Below, piece after piece: positions 26,144 to 36,126 of a DNA stretch of 64,000 bases (positions are counted from its first letter, which is position 1; every line of letters begins with the position of its first letter). This stretch comes from Clostridium oryzae (GTDB lineage: Bacteria; Bacillota; Clostridia; Clostridiales; Clostridiaceae). Below the pieces are notes generated by a model. The model was given only the letters and a program-made list of their open reading frames with translations, searched no databases and was not told where the DNA came from. The stretch spans positions 1-64,000 of the forward strand of contig NZ_MZGV01000008.1 in assembly GCF_002029235.1 (NCBI RefSeq). Reading direction: 5' to 3'. Position numbers and translations under genes: made by a program.

Positions 26144-26914
26144 TTATTTATTGCCATCTTCAGTTTGAGTATCATCATTAAACAAATTATCGAGAATCTG
26201 ATCAGGGAAAAACTGTGGTACTGGTGCTTGTTCAAATAGTTCACAAGGGTCTACTTCGGGTTCAACTTCGCATTCCTCTGGAGCAGGGCAATAACCATAA
26301 GTTGGTACTAACAGCTGAACAATGAGTTCACATTTTACAATAAGGAATACGCCGAGGACTATGTCTAGAACGGTATTGCAATGTTCATCCGTGTTGAATT
26401 CACCCTTTAAGCAATCGGCTACCATTTCCAATTTAATTATTCCAGCATCAAGATTGGTTGAATCATAAGTTGAATCAAAACTAGCGGAAATTTGTGCTAT
26501 AGAATCTGGACAATATAGTTTACATATTTCTTCGGTTCTTTGAACTTGAAAAAATTCATTTTGTGTTCTTCCACAATCATCGATATAGTCTGCGAAAAAT
26601 GAAATTACAAATGAAACGACAACTTTTTTGTAATCTGGTTTACCTAGGATAGGTATTTTTTCTACAGATGTAAGCTTTAAATCGAAATTTCTGCATCCTA
26701 CAAATATGCGAGGATTGTTTAAAGGATTGCTTCTCAATTCTTCATCAGTTGTAGGAGTGTCAACACCGTCCATATATGATAAACATCTTTTTATAAGGCA
26801 TTGATCAAAAACTTTAGGTACTTCAATACACACTAATTCTTTTGGATCACTCAGGCGACCTTGTTTATTAACAATGCCTGGACGGGGAATAAACTCATCA
26901 CGAGTAATAGCCAT
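26144..26914 (-). CDS. Uncharacterised Cys-rich protein, spore-coat-like
   Basis: 256 residues, with GAGGAGG upstream of the ATG. It contains IEVPKVFDQCLIKRCLSYMD, a pattern I associate with clostridial spore-surface proteins. There are scattered Cys residues (VGCRNFDLKL, DDCGRTQNEFF, CKLYCPDS, DCLKGEF, CPAPEECEVEPEVDPCEL) and an acidic, Pro/Gln-rich tail. No catalytic motif is visible. It is upstream of the DUF4489-like gene on the same strand and divergent from a beta-propeller/coiled-coil gene. Sporulation-time expression would be expected but no clear SigK or SigE promoter could be fixed. Confidence 0.55.
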   Translation of the reverse strand: MAITRDEFIPRPGIVNKQGRLSDPKELVCIEVPKVFDQCLIKRCLSYMDGVDTPTTDEELRSNPLNNPRIFVGCRNFDLKLTSVEKIPILGKPDYKKVVVSFVISFFADYIDDCGRTQNEFFQVQRTEEICKLYCPDSIAQISASFDSTYDSTNLDAGIIKLEMVADCLKGEFNTDEHCNTVLDIVLGVFLIVKCELIVQLLVPTYGYCPAPEECEVEPEVDPCELFEQAPVPQFFPDQILDNLFNDDTQTEDGNK

Positions 26915-27086
26915 ATATAAACCTCCTCAAATAAAGTAATAGGTAAGTAACATGTATTTCTAATATACATACTATACAATTGAAAAATATATGTGATACT
27001 AAACAAACAAAATTTATAAAAAACTATATAAATTACCAGTATTGGTATAAAATTTATCAATTAATATTTAGAGGAGTGAACATAAA

Positions 27087-28529
27087 ATGAAATCCATACC
27101 TTGGATTTATTATGATGCAGAGGGATATTTAAAAAGGTTATATTTAACAGAGAATGGTGATCTAGTCAGAGAAACTTTATATCAGAACAAGTGGACAGAT
27201 AAGCAGCAAATAGACAGTGATGTAGTGGATATGTCATTGTATGAGGATATGAGTATAGTGTATATAAAAAAGAAAGGAATTTTAAAGCTGGCTGAGTGGA
27301 AGGATAATAGCTGGAAAAATGAAACTATATATGAATTTAAAGAACTATTATTTGGATTGTACGAATTAAAGAGTTATATGATAGATGGAAAAATCAACAT
27401 TTTTGTACTAAATAAGAAGAGTGTAAAGAATGCATTTATAGTACATCTTATCTATGACGGAAGTTTGAAGTCAGTGAATACAGTGTGCAGCCTCCAACTT
27501 GTTAATGAAGCTGTTCAGCATTATGAGGTAGAGTATAATTTAAATGAAAAAGTGATAGATATAATCTTTATAACGAAAGAGGGTAGTGAGGCTGTAATAA
27601 AAACTACACAATGTAAAAATGAACTATGGAAAATACCTGTAAAATTGTACGGTATAAAAGGTAAAAATGCGGAATTTAAAACTTTAAGTTATAATAATAG
27701 GACTAATATTTTAAATTGTTCTAGGGAATATTCAACTTATTGCTTGGAACATGTTGCATTGTATGAAAAAGCAGATATGGTATATAACAATATCTATGAA
27801 ACGACAAGTGATATTGATGATATAACAATAGTTAATATAAATGATATTTTATATGCAGTATGGAAAGAAGATCAAAGGATATTTTGGACAGCGAATAAGA
27901 AAAAATGGACAAATGTTTCAGAATTGAAAGTAAATAACGCAGATAGTATAATACTATGTAGATTTTCCAATCTAAGTGATAGAAATATTGTAGCTAAATA
28001 TGTTTTCTTACAGATTGATCCAGACGTAAAAGTATTAATGCCAGAATTTAAAAGCGTCAATGCTATAGAAAGCAGTAGCAGTATTTTTTCTAATAGCGGA
28101 AGCACGGCAAGTTCTTACAAAAAAGCAGAGAAAAGAGAAGAACTGCTTTATAGTGTAAGCGAAAATTATGATAAAAAAATTCAAATACTTAAATATCAAT
28201 TAGAAGAAAAAGAGAAAAATCTAGGTGTTTTAAAAGCTGGATATGCGCGAATAACGGATGCGAAAAGGAAGTCTGATGAAAATCTGGAAATTATGAATGG
28301 AATACATGAAAACATGCTTAACGAATTTGAGCAATTTAAAAAACAGCAGGAGACACTAAAAAAGGAGGTTGATAAGTTAAGACAGGAATTAAAGATAAAA
28401 ATTGTAGAAAGTGAAAATATGAAAAAAAAGGTTGATTCTTTTATAGAAGAAAATGATATTTTAAAAAAACAGTTGGAGCAGGAAAAAAATAGAGGTATAT
28501 TAAAAATGTTTAAAAAGAACAGAAACTAA
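27087..28529 (+). CDS. Beta-propeller-like protein with C-terminal coiled coil
   Basis: 480 residues, no signal peptide. Residues 1-300 are beta-rich with repeating aromatic strand motifs of the W-x(n)-W kind (WIYYDAEGYLKRLYL; WTDKQQ; LAEWKDNSWKNETIY; YAVWKEDQRIFWTANKKKWTNVSEL), as in lectin-like or WD-type propellers. A Ser-rich linker (ESSSSIFSNSGSTASS) leads to a charged coiled coil of about 110 residues (YDKKIQILKYQLEEKEKNLG onward) and a basic end (MFKKNRN). GAGGAG ribosome site. Divergent from the coat-like genes, it may be a spore-assembly or scaffold protein; this is inference. Confidence 0.55.
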   Translation: MKSIPWIYYDAEGYLKRLYLTENGDLVRETLYQNKWTDKQQIDSDVVDMSLYEDMSIVYIKKKGILKLAEWKDNSWKNETIYEFKELLFGLYELKSYMIDGKINIFVLNKKSVKNAFIVHLIYDGSLKSVNTVCSLQLVNEAVQHYEVEYNLNEKVIDIIFITKEGSEAVIKTTQCKNELWKIPVKLYGIKGKNAEFKTLSYNNRTNILNCSREYSTYCLEHVALYEKADMVYNNIYETTSDIDDITIVNINDILYAVWKEDQRIFWTANKKKWTNVSELKVNNADSIILCRFSNLSDRNIVAKYVFLQIDPDVKVLMPEFKSVNAIESSSSIFSNSGSTASSYKKAEKREELLYSVSENYDKKIQILKYQLEEKEKNLGVLKAGYARITDAKRKSDENLEIMNGIHENMLNEFEQFKKQQETLKKEVDKLRQELKIKIVESENMKKKVDSFIEENDILKKQLEQEKNRGILKMFKKNRN

Positions 28530-28610
28530 ATTGTCATATTGTTTAAATTGACTAAAGGATGAAGCAGTGATAACATATATGCAATAAAGTTAACGCTATA
28601 ATTTAAGTGT

Positions 28611-28760
28611 ATTGTGAACTAACTAAACAATTTAAATAGAAATAATCTAAAATAAAAGTATAAAATTGTAAACTAATTAGCAATGCCGAATGAGAAATTA
28701 TAAATAAAGGTAAAAATTCGGCTGTGCTGAATTTAATTCGCAATTCTTCATTTGGCATTC
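28611..28760. repeat. Nested small inverted-repeat elements
   Basis: The outer arms ATTGTGAACTAA (about 28611) and TTAATTCGCAAT (about 28733) are imperfect inverses. Inside, 28682-28699 and 28742-28759 form an 18-bp inverted repeat with four mismatches. The centre is the hairpin AAATTCGGC-TGT-GCTGAATTT (28714-28734), nearly the same as one at 38673-38695. It fills most of 28530-28795, just upstream of the Nudix gene. Confidence 0.5.
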
Positions 28761-28795
28761 TTAATTATACATTTTTATTATCGGAGATGAGGGTT

Positions 28796-29728
28796 ATGAG
28801 GAATCTATCGTTAAAAAACAAGACAGGGTTAACTGAAGAACAATTTCTGGAGAAGTATAAACATGAATACCATGGAGCACCTGCCAATACGGTGGATATG
28901 CTCCTTTTTACGATTGATGAAAATCCCGTGGAGGATGTTAGAAAGCTTCCTGAAAAAGAACTAAAGGTTCTTCTTATAAAGAGGGGAGACCATCCATTCA
29001 TGGGATGCTGGGCAATACCAGGAGGTTTTATTAATACATATGAATCAATCAGTGAAGCTGTTTATCGTGAATTAAAGGAAGAAACTAATATTGATAATGT
29101 ATATATGGAGCAGCTTTATACCTGGGGAGATGATGTAAATAGGGATCCGAGAATGAGAGTTATATCTATTTCCTATATGGCTTTAGTTGATAAAACTAAT
29201 ATTAAACCTAAAGCAGGGGATAGAGCCCAGGAGGTGAGTTGGTTTTCAATTAAAAAAGAGTTTGTAAGTACTTATTATGATAATGATGATAAGCAGAGAG
29301 TAAATGAATATATTATCAGATTTACATCTGACGATGGAAATTGCATTATTGAATATATAATCAAAGAAAAATACATTAAGAAGGGTGTAAGCACATTTAA
29401 AGAGTTTGAATATGTACCGATGACTCGAAACACCGATGAATTTGCTTTTGATCATATTAAAATTATTGATGCAGGTCTAGAGAGACTTAAAAATAAAATA
29501 GAATATACACCTATAGCATTTAATCTATTACCTAAATATTTCACATTAACAGAGCTGCAAAAAGTATATGAAGTAATACTTAATAAAAAATTACTTCGAG
29601 CTAATTTTAGAAGAAAAGTTGCTCCAATGGTTATTGAGACAGAGTATATGTCTCATAGTGGAGGGCATAGACCTGCCCGATATTACATGTTTAATGAAAA
29701 TTGGGAACATTCATATTTTGAAGAATAA
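28796..29728 (+). CDS. NrtR-type Nudix transcriptional regulator
   Basis: 310 residues from ATG 28796, 9 nt after GGAG. The frame extends 24 codons further but that part lies in the inverted-repeat element. The Nudix domain box is at residues 76-98 (GGFINTYES to REL-KEET). A C-terminal winged helix follows (LPKYFTLTELQKVYEVIL; LRANFRRKV). This domain pair is typical of NrtR, whose Nudix-like domain senses ADP-ribose and whose winged helix represses NAD-salvage genes. The next gene is nicotinamidase, which supports that reading. The Nudix box looks intact, so it might also hydrolyse ADP-ribose. Confidence 0.85.
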   Translation: MRNLSLKNKTGLTEEQFLEKYKHEYHGAPANTVDMLLFTIDENPVEDVRKLPEKELKVLLIKRGDHPFMGCWAIPGGFINTYESISEAVYRELKEETNIDNVYMEQLYTWGDDVNRDPRMRVISISYMALVDKTNIKPKAGDRAQEVSWFSIKKEFVSTYYDNDDKQRVNEYIIRFTSDDGNCIIEYIIKEKYIKKGVSTFKEFEYVPMTRNTDEFAFDHIKIIDAGLERLKNKIEYTPIAFNLLPKYFTLTELQKVYEVILNKKLLRANFRRKVAPMVIETEYMSHSGGHRPARYYMFNENWEHSYFEE

Positions 29729-29777
29729 TAAGAACAGTTAATGCTATATGTGCAAATTCGAGAGGAAGGATATATTT

Positions 29778-30407
29778 ATGGATAAGTTTGAACAATTAAA
29801 AAAAGAGGTTATAGGTAGTGAACTTAATTTTAATGAACTAGATATGAACATGACAGTGCTAGTGGTAGTGGATATGGTAAGAGGTTTTATGTATGAGGGA
29901 GCTCTAGCATCACCAAGAGTTATAAGCATAATTCCTAAAATAATGGAACTTGTAAATAAGTGCGACAAAGCTGATAAAATTTTTTTTGCTGATTGCCATA
30001 AGGAGAATTCAGTTGAGTTTAAAAGCTATCCAAAACATTGCATAGAAAATACCAGTGAAGTAGAGCTTGCCGAGGAATTAAAACAAGCAGCTGCTGATAA
30101 TAAAAATATACATATAATATATAAAAATAGTACCAATGGCTTTCATGCGCCTGATTTTCAGAAATGGCTGTCTCAAAATAAAGAAAAAATAGATAACTAT
30201 ATAGTTGTTGGTTGTGTTACTGACATTTGTTGCCTTCAATTTACGCTGACGCTAAACAGCTATTTTAATGAATATAATTTGAAAAAGAGAATTATTGTAC
30301 CTGAGAATGGCGTTGAGACATATGATTTTGGTGTACATAATGGTGAACTTATGAATATGTTCGCACTATATAATATGAAGATAAATGGAATTGAAATAGT
30401 TAAATAA
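29778..30407 (+). CDS. pncA: Nicotinamidase / isochorismatase-family amidase
   Basis: 209 residues from ATG 29778, after AGAGGAAGGA; the frame reaches ten codons upstream without a site. The catalytic triad is D32 (VVVDMVRG), K116 (IIYKNSTNG) and C151 (CVTDIC). A DCH motif fits the metal site. It would convert nicotinamide to nicotinic acid for NAD salvage. It lies 49 nt after the NrtR-type regulator, so the two likely form an operon. A different cysteine-hydrolase substrate cannot be excluded, but the pairing favours nicotinamide. Confidence 0.85.
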   Translation: MDKFEQLKKEVIGSELNFNELDMNMTVLVVVDMVRGFMYEGALASPRVISIIPKIMELVNKCDKADKIFFADCHKENSVEFKSYPKHCIENTSEVELAEELKQAAADNKNIHIIYKNSTNGFHAPDFQKWLSQNKEKIDNYIVVGCVTDICCLQFTLTLNSYFNEYNLKKRIIVPENGVETYDFGVHNGELMNMFALYNMKINGIEIVK

Positions 30408-30470
30408 TTTTAAGGGTCCATGACTGAGTATGTACAAAATTTACAACGAGTCATGGACTCTTAAAAATTA
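30408..30470. terminator. Long hairpin between convergent genes (possible terminator)
   Basis: An 18-bp stem (30408-30425 with 30449-30466, one G-T pair) directly after the pncA stop. T tracts are weak in both directions, so termination is likely but not certain. Confidence 0.5.
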
Positions 30471-30509
30471 TATAGTAGTTACTTTAAGAAAAGTTTGTAT
30501 AGAAATTAC

Positions 30510-31175
30510 TTAGCTGAGAGGATGGCTAAGAATTTTTATTATTGAAGCTAGATTTTCTTTAATAGCATTATTTTTAAATACGCTTGAGCCAGCAACTATT
30601 ATGTCTACACCGGCAGCGGCGATATCAACGCAGTTTTCTATAGTTACCCCTCCATCTATACTAATACTGAAAGTATAGTTATTTTTTTCTTTTATATTTC
30701 TAAGTTCTGTTACTTTTTCTAGAGTATATGGTATAAACTTTTGACCGCCATATCCTGGATTAACGCTCATTATGAGTACTAGATCAATTTTATGCAGTAC
30801 AGGAAGTATGCATGAAACTGGCGTAGCTGGGTTTAAGGCAATTCCAGCTTTTACATTACAGCTTTTTATATGGTCAATTAATCTGTCCAAATGTTTTTCG
30901 GTTTCGTAATGTACGGTAATCAAATCTGCACCTGAAGACGCAAATTCATCTATGTAACGGGAGGGTTCATCAATCATAAGATGAACATCAAATGGAAGAG
31001 AAGAACAAGTCCTAATAGATTTTATTATAGGAAATCCAAAGGATAAATTAGGAACAAAGTTTCCATCCATTACATCGATATGGATTAAATCCGCACCTGA
31101 ATCCTCTAAAGTTTTTATTTGAGTACCAAGTTTTGAAAAGTCTGCGGATAAAATTGATGGGGAAATTTTTATCAT
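30510..31175 (-). CDS. rpe: Ribulose-phosphate 3-epimerase
   Basis: 221 residues, full length. TIM barrel with the family motifs ISPSILSADFSKLG, HIDVMDGNFVPNLSFG (metal-binding His and Asp), DVHLMIDEPSRYI, MSVNPGYGGQKF and ISIDGGV. It interconverts ribulose-5-phosphate and xylulose-5-phosphate in the pentose phosphate pathway. TAGGAGG ribosome site. It stands alone, convergent with pncA; the usual clostridial partners (rsgA, pknB) are not adjacent, so a second copy may exist elsewhere. Confidence 0.95.
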   Translation of the reverse strand: MIKISPSILSADFSKLGTQIKTLEDSGADLIHIDVMDGNFVPNLSFGFPIIKSIRTCSSLPFDVHLMIDEPSRYIDEFASSGADLITVHYETEKHLDRLIDHIKSCNVKAGIALNPATPVSCILPVLHKIDLVLIMSVNPGYGGQKFIPYTLEKVTELRNIKEKNNYTFSISIDGGVTIENCVDIAAAGVDIIVAGSSVFKNNAIKENLASIIKILSHPLS

Positions 31176-31342
31176 AAGAATACCTCCTAAAGATCTACTA
31201 AACCTTTATAAAATAAAACGGCGGCATAGTATTTTTCAAAATGATTTATTTGTTATTAGTATTATATGTTCATGAATAGTATATTATAAAGATTAGCAAA
31301 GTTCAAATAACATAAAAAACTATTGCCAATATACAATACTGT

Positions 31343-31370
31343 TTGAAAAATCTAATATGTAAGGTATAAT
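31343..31370 (+). promoter_or_regulatory. Putative lepB promoter
   Basis: TTGAAA, a 16-nt spacer and a perfect TATAAT, about 75 nt upstream of the lepB start. The rest of 31176-31444 shows nothing recognisable. Confidence 0.6.
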
Positions 31371-31444
31371 GATTAATATAATGTATAATAGCCGATTTAA
31401 TTTAATATATAAATAAGGGAATTTTTGAGAGAGTAGGTGTACAA

Positions 31445-31972
31445 TTGGAGGCAGTTCTAAATACGGTAAAAAAAATTGCAAAGGATTATCTAGTACCAGT
31501 TCTAATAGCTGTAGTTTTATTTATTTTAATAAATAAATTTTTGCTTTTTAAAATCAGTATTCCATCTTCATCTATGTATCCAACACTAAAAATAGGTGAT
31601 CAGGCTTTTGCCACAAGGGTATATGGTGAAAAAAGCATAAAAAGAGGAGATATATTAATATTTTATTCTAAAGAATTAAAGGAACTTCTCATAAAGAGAG
31701 TCATAGGGCTTCCAGGAGAAAGAGTTAAAATAGATAAAAAGGGTCAGGTATACATAAATGACAGCAAAATAAATCAGTCATATGTAAAGAATAAAAGCGA
31801 TGAAACCGGCAATTTCAAAGTTCCTGCTCATAGCTATTTGTTTCTAGGAGATAACAGAGCTAACTCATGGGACAGCAGATATTGGGATAAGCCCTATATA
31901 AATATAAAGGACATTAAAGGTAAAGCGAGAGTTATAGTTTTCCCTTTTAATAGATTCAGATTTCTTAACTAA
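31445..31972 (+). CDS. lepB: Signal peptidase I
   Basis: 175 residues from TTG 31445. One N-terminal membrane helix (LVPVLIAVVLFILINKFLLF) precedes the catalytic domain, with S43 in SSSMYPT and K84 in LIKRVIGLPGE forming the Ser-Lys dyad, and GDNRANSWDSR as box E. It removes signal peptides from exported proteins at the outer face of the membrane. The size is typical of Gram-positive SipS-type enzymes. It is upstream of an FtsH-type protease gene on the same strand, with a 138-nt gap. Confidence 0.95.
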   Translation: MEAVLNTVKKIAKDYLVPVLIAVVLFILINKFLLFKISIPSSSMYPTLKIGDQAFATRVYGEKSIKRGDILIFYSKELKELLIKRVIGLPGERVKIDKKGQVYINDSKINQSYVKNKSDETGNFKVPAHSYLFLGDNRANSWDSRYWDKPYINIKDIKGKARVIVFPFNRFRFLN

Positions 31973-32110
31973 AACGAGAGGGGTGGAGTACTGCCTGTAA
32001 TAGAAAATATATTAATTAACTCTCTAAATAGGATAATAATTCTTTTATCAGTAAATTCACTGGGATTTAGATTATGATTTTAATATTTGTATATATTACA
32101 GCAGGATTAT

Positions 32111-33928
32111 ATGTTTAAAAATAAAAGACTAAGCATTATTTTAATTAATATAGCAGTTATTATAGTCGCTATTTTGGTATTCAGGAGTGTTGCCGCTAAT
32201 ATGAGCAGCAAGAAGATTCCATATAATAAATTTGTAGAAATGTTAAATAAAAAGCAGGTAAAAAAGGTTGTTATTCAAAATGATAAAATAATAATAATGC
32301 CAAAGAAAGGTACGAAAGAGGAGAAATCTATTCTTTATACTGGTGCTATAAATAATGATAAATTAGTAGACTTACTTGAAAAATCAGGAGCTGAATATAG
32401 CCAGAATGTATCGGAAAGCAATCCACTCATAACGTTTTTAATATATGGTGTATTTCCTATTTTTATAATATTGATTGCTGCAAGATTTCTTTTTGGAGCA
32501 ATGGATAAAAAAATGGGTGGGGGGATTATGTCTTTTGGAAAAAATACAGCTAAGCTATATGCAGAGAGTCAAACTGGAAAAACTTTCAACGATGTGGCTG
32601 GACAGGAAGAAGCTAAAGAATCACTTGAAGAAATAGTAGATTTTCTTCATAATCCTAAAAAATATACAGAAATAGGTGCAAAGCTTCCTAAAGGAGCCTT
32701 GCTTGTTGGACCTCCAGGAACTGGAAAGACATTGCTGGCAAAAGCTGTAGCTGGAGAAGCTAAGGTCCCATTCTTTTCACTTAGCGGTTCCGATTTTGTA
32801 GAGATGTTTGTTGGAATGGGCGCATCTAGGGTAAGAGATCTATTTAGTCAGGCTGAGCAGAAGGCTCCATGTATAGTATTTATCGATGAGATAGATGCTA
32901 TAGGTAAAAGCAGAGATGCTAGTATGAATTCTAATGATGAAAGAGAGCAAACATTAAACCAGCTGCTTTCTGAAATGGATGGTTTTGATTCTTCTAAGGG
33001 TGTTGTTATACTAGCAGCAACAAACAGACCTGAAATATTAGATAAAGCTCTCTTAAGACCTGGAAGGTTTGATAGAACAGTAATTGTTGATAAACCTGAT
33101 TTAAAAGGAAGAGAAGCTATATTAAGAGTACATTCTAAAAGTGTTAAAATGGATAGTACAATAAGCCTTGAGGATATAGCTAAAAGCACAGTTGGAGCAG
33201 TTGGAGCAGATCTTGCAAACATTGTGAATGAGGCTGCTTTGCTGGCAGTAAAGAATAATAGAAAAGTAGTATGCCAGGAAGATCTGGACGAAGCTGTAGA
33301 AGTTATAATAGCAGGAAAAGAGAAGAAAGATAGAATTATGTCACCTAGAGAGAAAAGGATTGTTGCTTTCCATGAAGTTGGTCATGCACTTGTTACAGCT
33401 CTTTTGGATCATACGGATCCAGTGCATAAAATTACAATAGTGCCAAGGACTATGGGTGCGTTGGGGTATACTATGCAGCTTCCGACAGAAGAAAAGTATC
33501 TTGTGTCAAAAGAAGAGATGCTAGATCAAATTACTGTTATGCTTGGTGGAAGGTCAGCAGAAGAGATAGAATTTGGCTCAATATCAACTGGTGCATCAAA
33601 TGATATTGAAAGAGCAACGGAAAGTGCAAGAAGCATGGTATCTATTTATGGAATGACAGATAAATTTGATATGATGGCTTTAGAATCAGTTAAGAACAGA
33701 TATTTAGATGGTAGACCAGTTCTTAATTGTTCTGAAACTACAGCTACAGAAATAGATAATGAAACGCTTAATATAATTAAGCAGTGTCACAACAAAGCAA
33801 AAGATATATTGGATACTAATAGGGATTTGTTAACAAGGATAGCAGAGAAACTTTTGGATAAGGAAACATTGAATGCAGATGAATTTATGTCATTTATTGA
33901 GCACAGGAATGATAACCCGGAACTTTAG
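32111..33928 (+). CDS. ftsH: ATP-dependent zinc metalloprotease, FtsH family
   Basis: 605 residues from ATG 32111 with a CAGGA site; the frame extends eight codons upstream. TM1 is near 7-25 and TM2 near 105-125, flanking a small external domain. The AAA+ module has Walker A GPPGTGKT (200-207), Walker [10 protein letters not shown] and RPGRFDR. The zinc protease site is H421 in FHEVGHA. It is a membrane quality-control protease that pulls out and degrades membrane and short-lived cytosolic proteins. Not in the usual tilS-hpt-ftsH context, it may be a second paralogue. It is followed by helD after a short gap. Confidence 0.92.
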   Translation: MFKNKRLSIILINIAVIIVAILVFRSVAANMSSKKIPYNKFVEMLNKKQVKKVVIQNDKIIIMPKKGTKEEKSILYTGAINNDKLVDLLEKSGAEYSQNVSESNPLITFLIYGVFPIFIILIAARFLFGAMDKKMGGGIMSFGKNTAKLYAESQTGKTFNDVAGQEEAKESLEEIVDFLHNPKKYTEIGAKLPKGALLVGPPGTGKTLLAKAVAGEAKVPFFSLSGSDFVEMFVGMGASRVRDLFSQAEQKAPCIVFIDEIDAIGKSRDASMNSNDEREQTLNQLLSEMDGFDSSKGVVILAATNRPEILDKALLRPGRFDRTVIVDKPDLKGREAILRVHSKSVKMDSTISLEDIAKSTVGAVGADLANIVNEAALLAVKNNRKVVCQEDLDEAVEVIIAGKEKKDRIMSPREKRIVAFHEVGHALVTALLDHTDPVHKITIVPRTMGALGYTMQLPTEEKYLVSKEEMLDQITVMLGGRSAEEIEFGSISTGASNDIERATESARSMVSIYGMTDKFDMMALESVKNRYLDGRPVLNCSETTATEIDNETLNIIKQCHNKAKDILDTNRDLLTRIAEKLLDKETLNADEFMSFIEHRNDNPEL

Positions 33929-33961
33929 GCAAACTAAGCTAAAAGAATTGGGGGTATAAAT

Positions 33962-36121
33962 ATGAATAATGAATATAAAGCAGAAAAAGAGGAAGCAATG
34001 CTTAGCAGCATTAAACAAGAAGCCGATAGGCAGGAAGAAAAAGACAATCTTGAAAAATATGTGGACATAATCAAAGCCGAGATACTTAAATATATAGGTA
34101 AGAGAAAAGAGTTATCTGAATATATACTTGAATATCGAAAAAATGTTATGGATGAGTATAGAGATGATGAAGATAAGATAACGGAATACTTTGATCATGA
34201 GAGATTTGTTAAGGAAGAAGCTTTTAAGAACATAGATAGAAGATTGAAAGAACTTCTCATATTAAAATATAATCCATATTTTGGAAGAGTAGACTTTAAA
34301 GAAGAAGATTCTGATAACGAAGAAAAAATATATATTGGACGTTTTGGTGTAACTCCAGAGGGAAGTTATGAACCTTTGGTAGTAGATTGGAGAGCACCTA
34401 TATCAGCACTATTTTATAATAGTGAATTAGGTAAATCTAAATACAATGCACCAATGGGTCAGATTAATACAGATGTATTACTGAAAAGGCAATTTGTTAT
34501 AAAAAGAGGTGTGCTGGAAGGTTTTTTTGATTCTGCATTAGACGTAAAAGATGCAATACTTCAAATGGTTCTTACAAGAAATAGCTCAGAGAAGCTTAAG
34601 GATATTGTTATGACTATCCAGAGAGAGCAAGATGAGATTATAAGACAACCTCTTCATAATATAACTGTGGTTAATGGTGTAGCTGGAAGCGGTAAAACCA
34701 CTATTGCTCTGCATAGAGTTGCTTATCTATTATATAATTATAGAGATACACTCCAGGATAAAGTGCTTATATTAGGTCCTAATGGGATTTTTATGGAGTA
34801 TATTTCAACCGTCCTGCCAAGTTTGGGCGAAGTCGGGGTAAAACAAAGGACATTTAATGAGTATGCTATGTCACTCTTAAAAATAGATACTATAATGCCA
34901 TTTAGAGATTATATGGAAAAGATAGTGTCTGGTGATAAAGAGTTTATTAATGATGTGATTTTTAAGCAGAGCAAAGAATTCATTCATATGCTTGATAGAA
35001 AAATAGAAGACATAGATAACGATTACTTCGATATAGAAGATGTGTATTTGAAGGATAGATTAATTATAGATAAAGATGGAATAAGAGAGCTGTTTGAATC
35101 GTATAAGGATATGCCTCTGTTTAGAAGAAGTAAGAAAGTAAGGCGAATATTGTTTAGAAAGATTAGCGACGTAAGAGATGAAATAGTCTGGAATATACAG
35201 AGAAAATATAAAGAGAAAGTCGCATCAATGAGTAAGCATGAACTTGAACTTTATGGTAATGAGATGGATCTGGAACGAAGAAATGCTATAAGAGAGACAA
35301 TAAGGGCGGTACTTAATTGTAAGGAGACTTTAAAATGGCTTTCTGAAGGAGATATTACAGAGATATATGAGAATATTTGTAATAGTCCATATTTTACGCA
35401 GGATGATTTGTCTCCTATGCTTTATCTTATGATAAAGCTTAATGGAAGAAACAACAAAGAATTGATAAAACATGTGGTTATAGATGAAGCGCAAGACTAT
35501 AGTTTATTACAGTTTATTGTGATAAAGATGATTACAGATTGTAAATCTATGACAATAGTCGGTGATGCCAACCAGAGAATGATTCCATATACTGATGAGC
35601 TTCCAATGCAAGAGCTTGAAAAAATATATTCTGATTTGAAAGTTAATAATTTTTATTTAGATAAAAGCTATAGATCTACTCAAGAAATAATGGAATATGC
35701 CAATACGTATTTAGAGGAGAATAAAATAATTCCTCTTGTTAGACATGGCAGTGAAGTAAATGAGATAAACTGTGACAGTGATGAAAAACTTACTGATATA
35801 ATAAATTGTAAAATTAATGCTTTTAAAGAGGAAGGTTATGAAACGGTGGCTATTATAACAGAAAATATAGCTGCAGCTAGAAATATACATGGATTAATTA
35901 ATGAAAAAGTAAAAGTATCACTGCTGGATAATGAAGATATTATATTCAGTGGCGGAAATGTAGTGATTCCAGTATATTACGCAAAAGGTCTTGAATTTGA
36001 TGCGGTAATAATAATAAAAGAAGATAATGATATATTTTCTGAGGACAGCAGGCTTAATTATATTACTTGCACTAGAGCTTTACATCAGCTTCATATAATA
36101 AAAAGAACTAGGAAAGGTTGA
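33962..36121 (+). CDS. helD: HelD-type superfamily 1 helicase-like ATPase
   Basis: 719 residues. Residues 1-75 form a charged N-terminal coiled coil, followed by IGRFGVTPEGSYEPLVVDWRAPI, typical of HelD and not of UvrD. Walker A is GVAGSGKTT (about 239-247) and the DEAQD box is VVIDEAQDYSLLQF. Late SF1 motifs include VGDANQRMIPY, LDKSYRSTQEI and YYAKGLEFDAV. In Bacillus, HelD binds RNA polymerase and frees stalled complexes. GGGGGTATAAAT precedes the ATG. It lies 33 nt after ftsH and its stop precedes manA by 5 nt, so it is probably cotranscribed with both. Confidence 0.87.
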   Translation: MNNEYKAEKEEAMLSSIKQEADRQEEKDNLEKYVDIIKAEILKYIGKRKELSEYILEYRKNVMDEYRDDEDKITEYFDHERFVKEEAFKNIDRRLKELLILKYNPYFGRVDFKEEDSDNEEKIYIGRFGVTPEGSYEPLVVDWRAPISALFYNSELGKSKYNAPMGQINTDVLLKRQFVIKRGVLEGFFDSALDVKDAILQMVLTRNSSEKLKDIVMTIQREQDEIIRQPLHNITVVNGVAGSGKTTIALHRVAYLLYNYRDTLQDKVLILGPNGIFMEYISTVLPSLGEVGVKQRTFNEYAMSLLKIDTIMPFRDYMEKIVSGDKEFINDVIFKQSKEFIHMLDRKIEDIDNDYFDIEDVYLKDRLIIDKDGIRELFESYKDMPLFRRSKKVRRILFRKISDVRDEIVWNIQRKYKEKVASMSKHELELYGNEMDLERRNAIRETIRAVLNCKETLKWLSEGDITEIYENICNSPYFTQDDLSPMLYLMIKLNGRNNKELIKHVVIDEAQDYSLLQFIVIKMITDCKSMTIVGDANQRMIPYTDELPMQELEKIYSDLKVNNFYLDKSYRSTQEIMEYANTYLEENKIIPLVRHGSEVNEINCDSDEKLTDIINCKINAFKEEGYETVAIITENIAAARNIHGLINEKVKVSLLDNEDIIFSGGNVVIPVYYAKGLEFDAVIIIKEDNDIFSEDSRLNYITCTRALHQLHIIKRTRKG

Positions 36122-36126
36122 TAACT

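Noticed and set aside
28724-28795. N-terminal extension of the Nudix regulator
   Set aside because: It lies in an inverted-repeat element, and GGAG at 28783-28786 is correctly spaced for ATG 28796.
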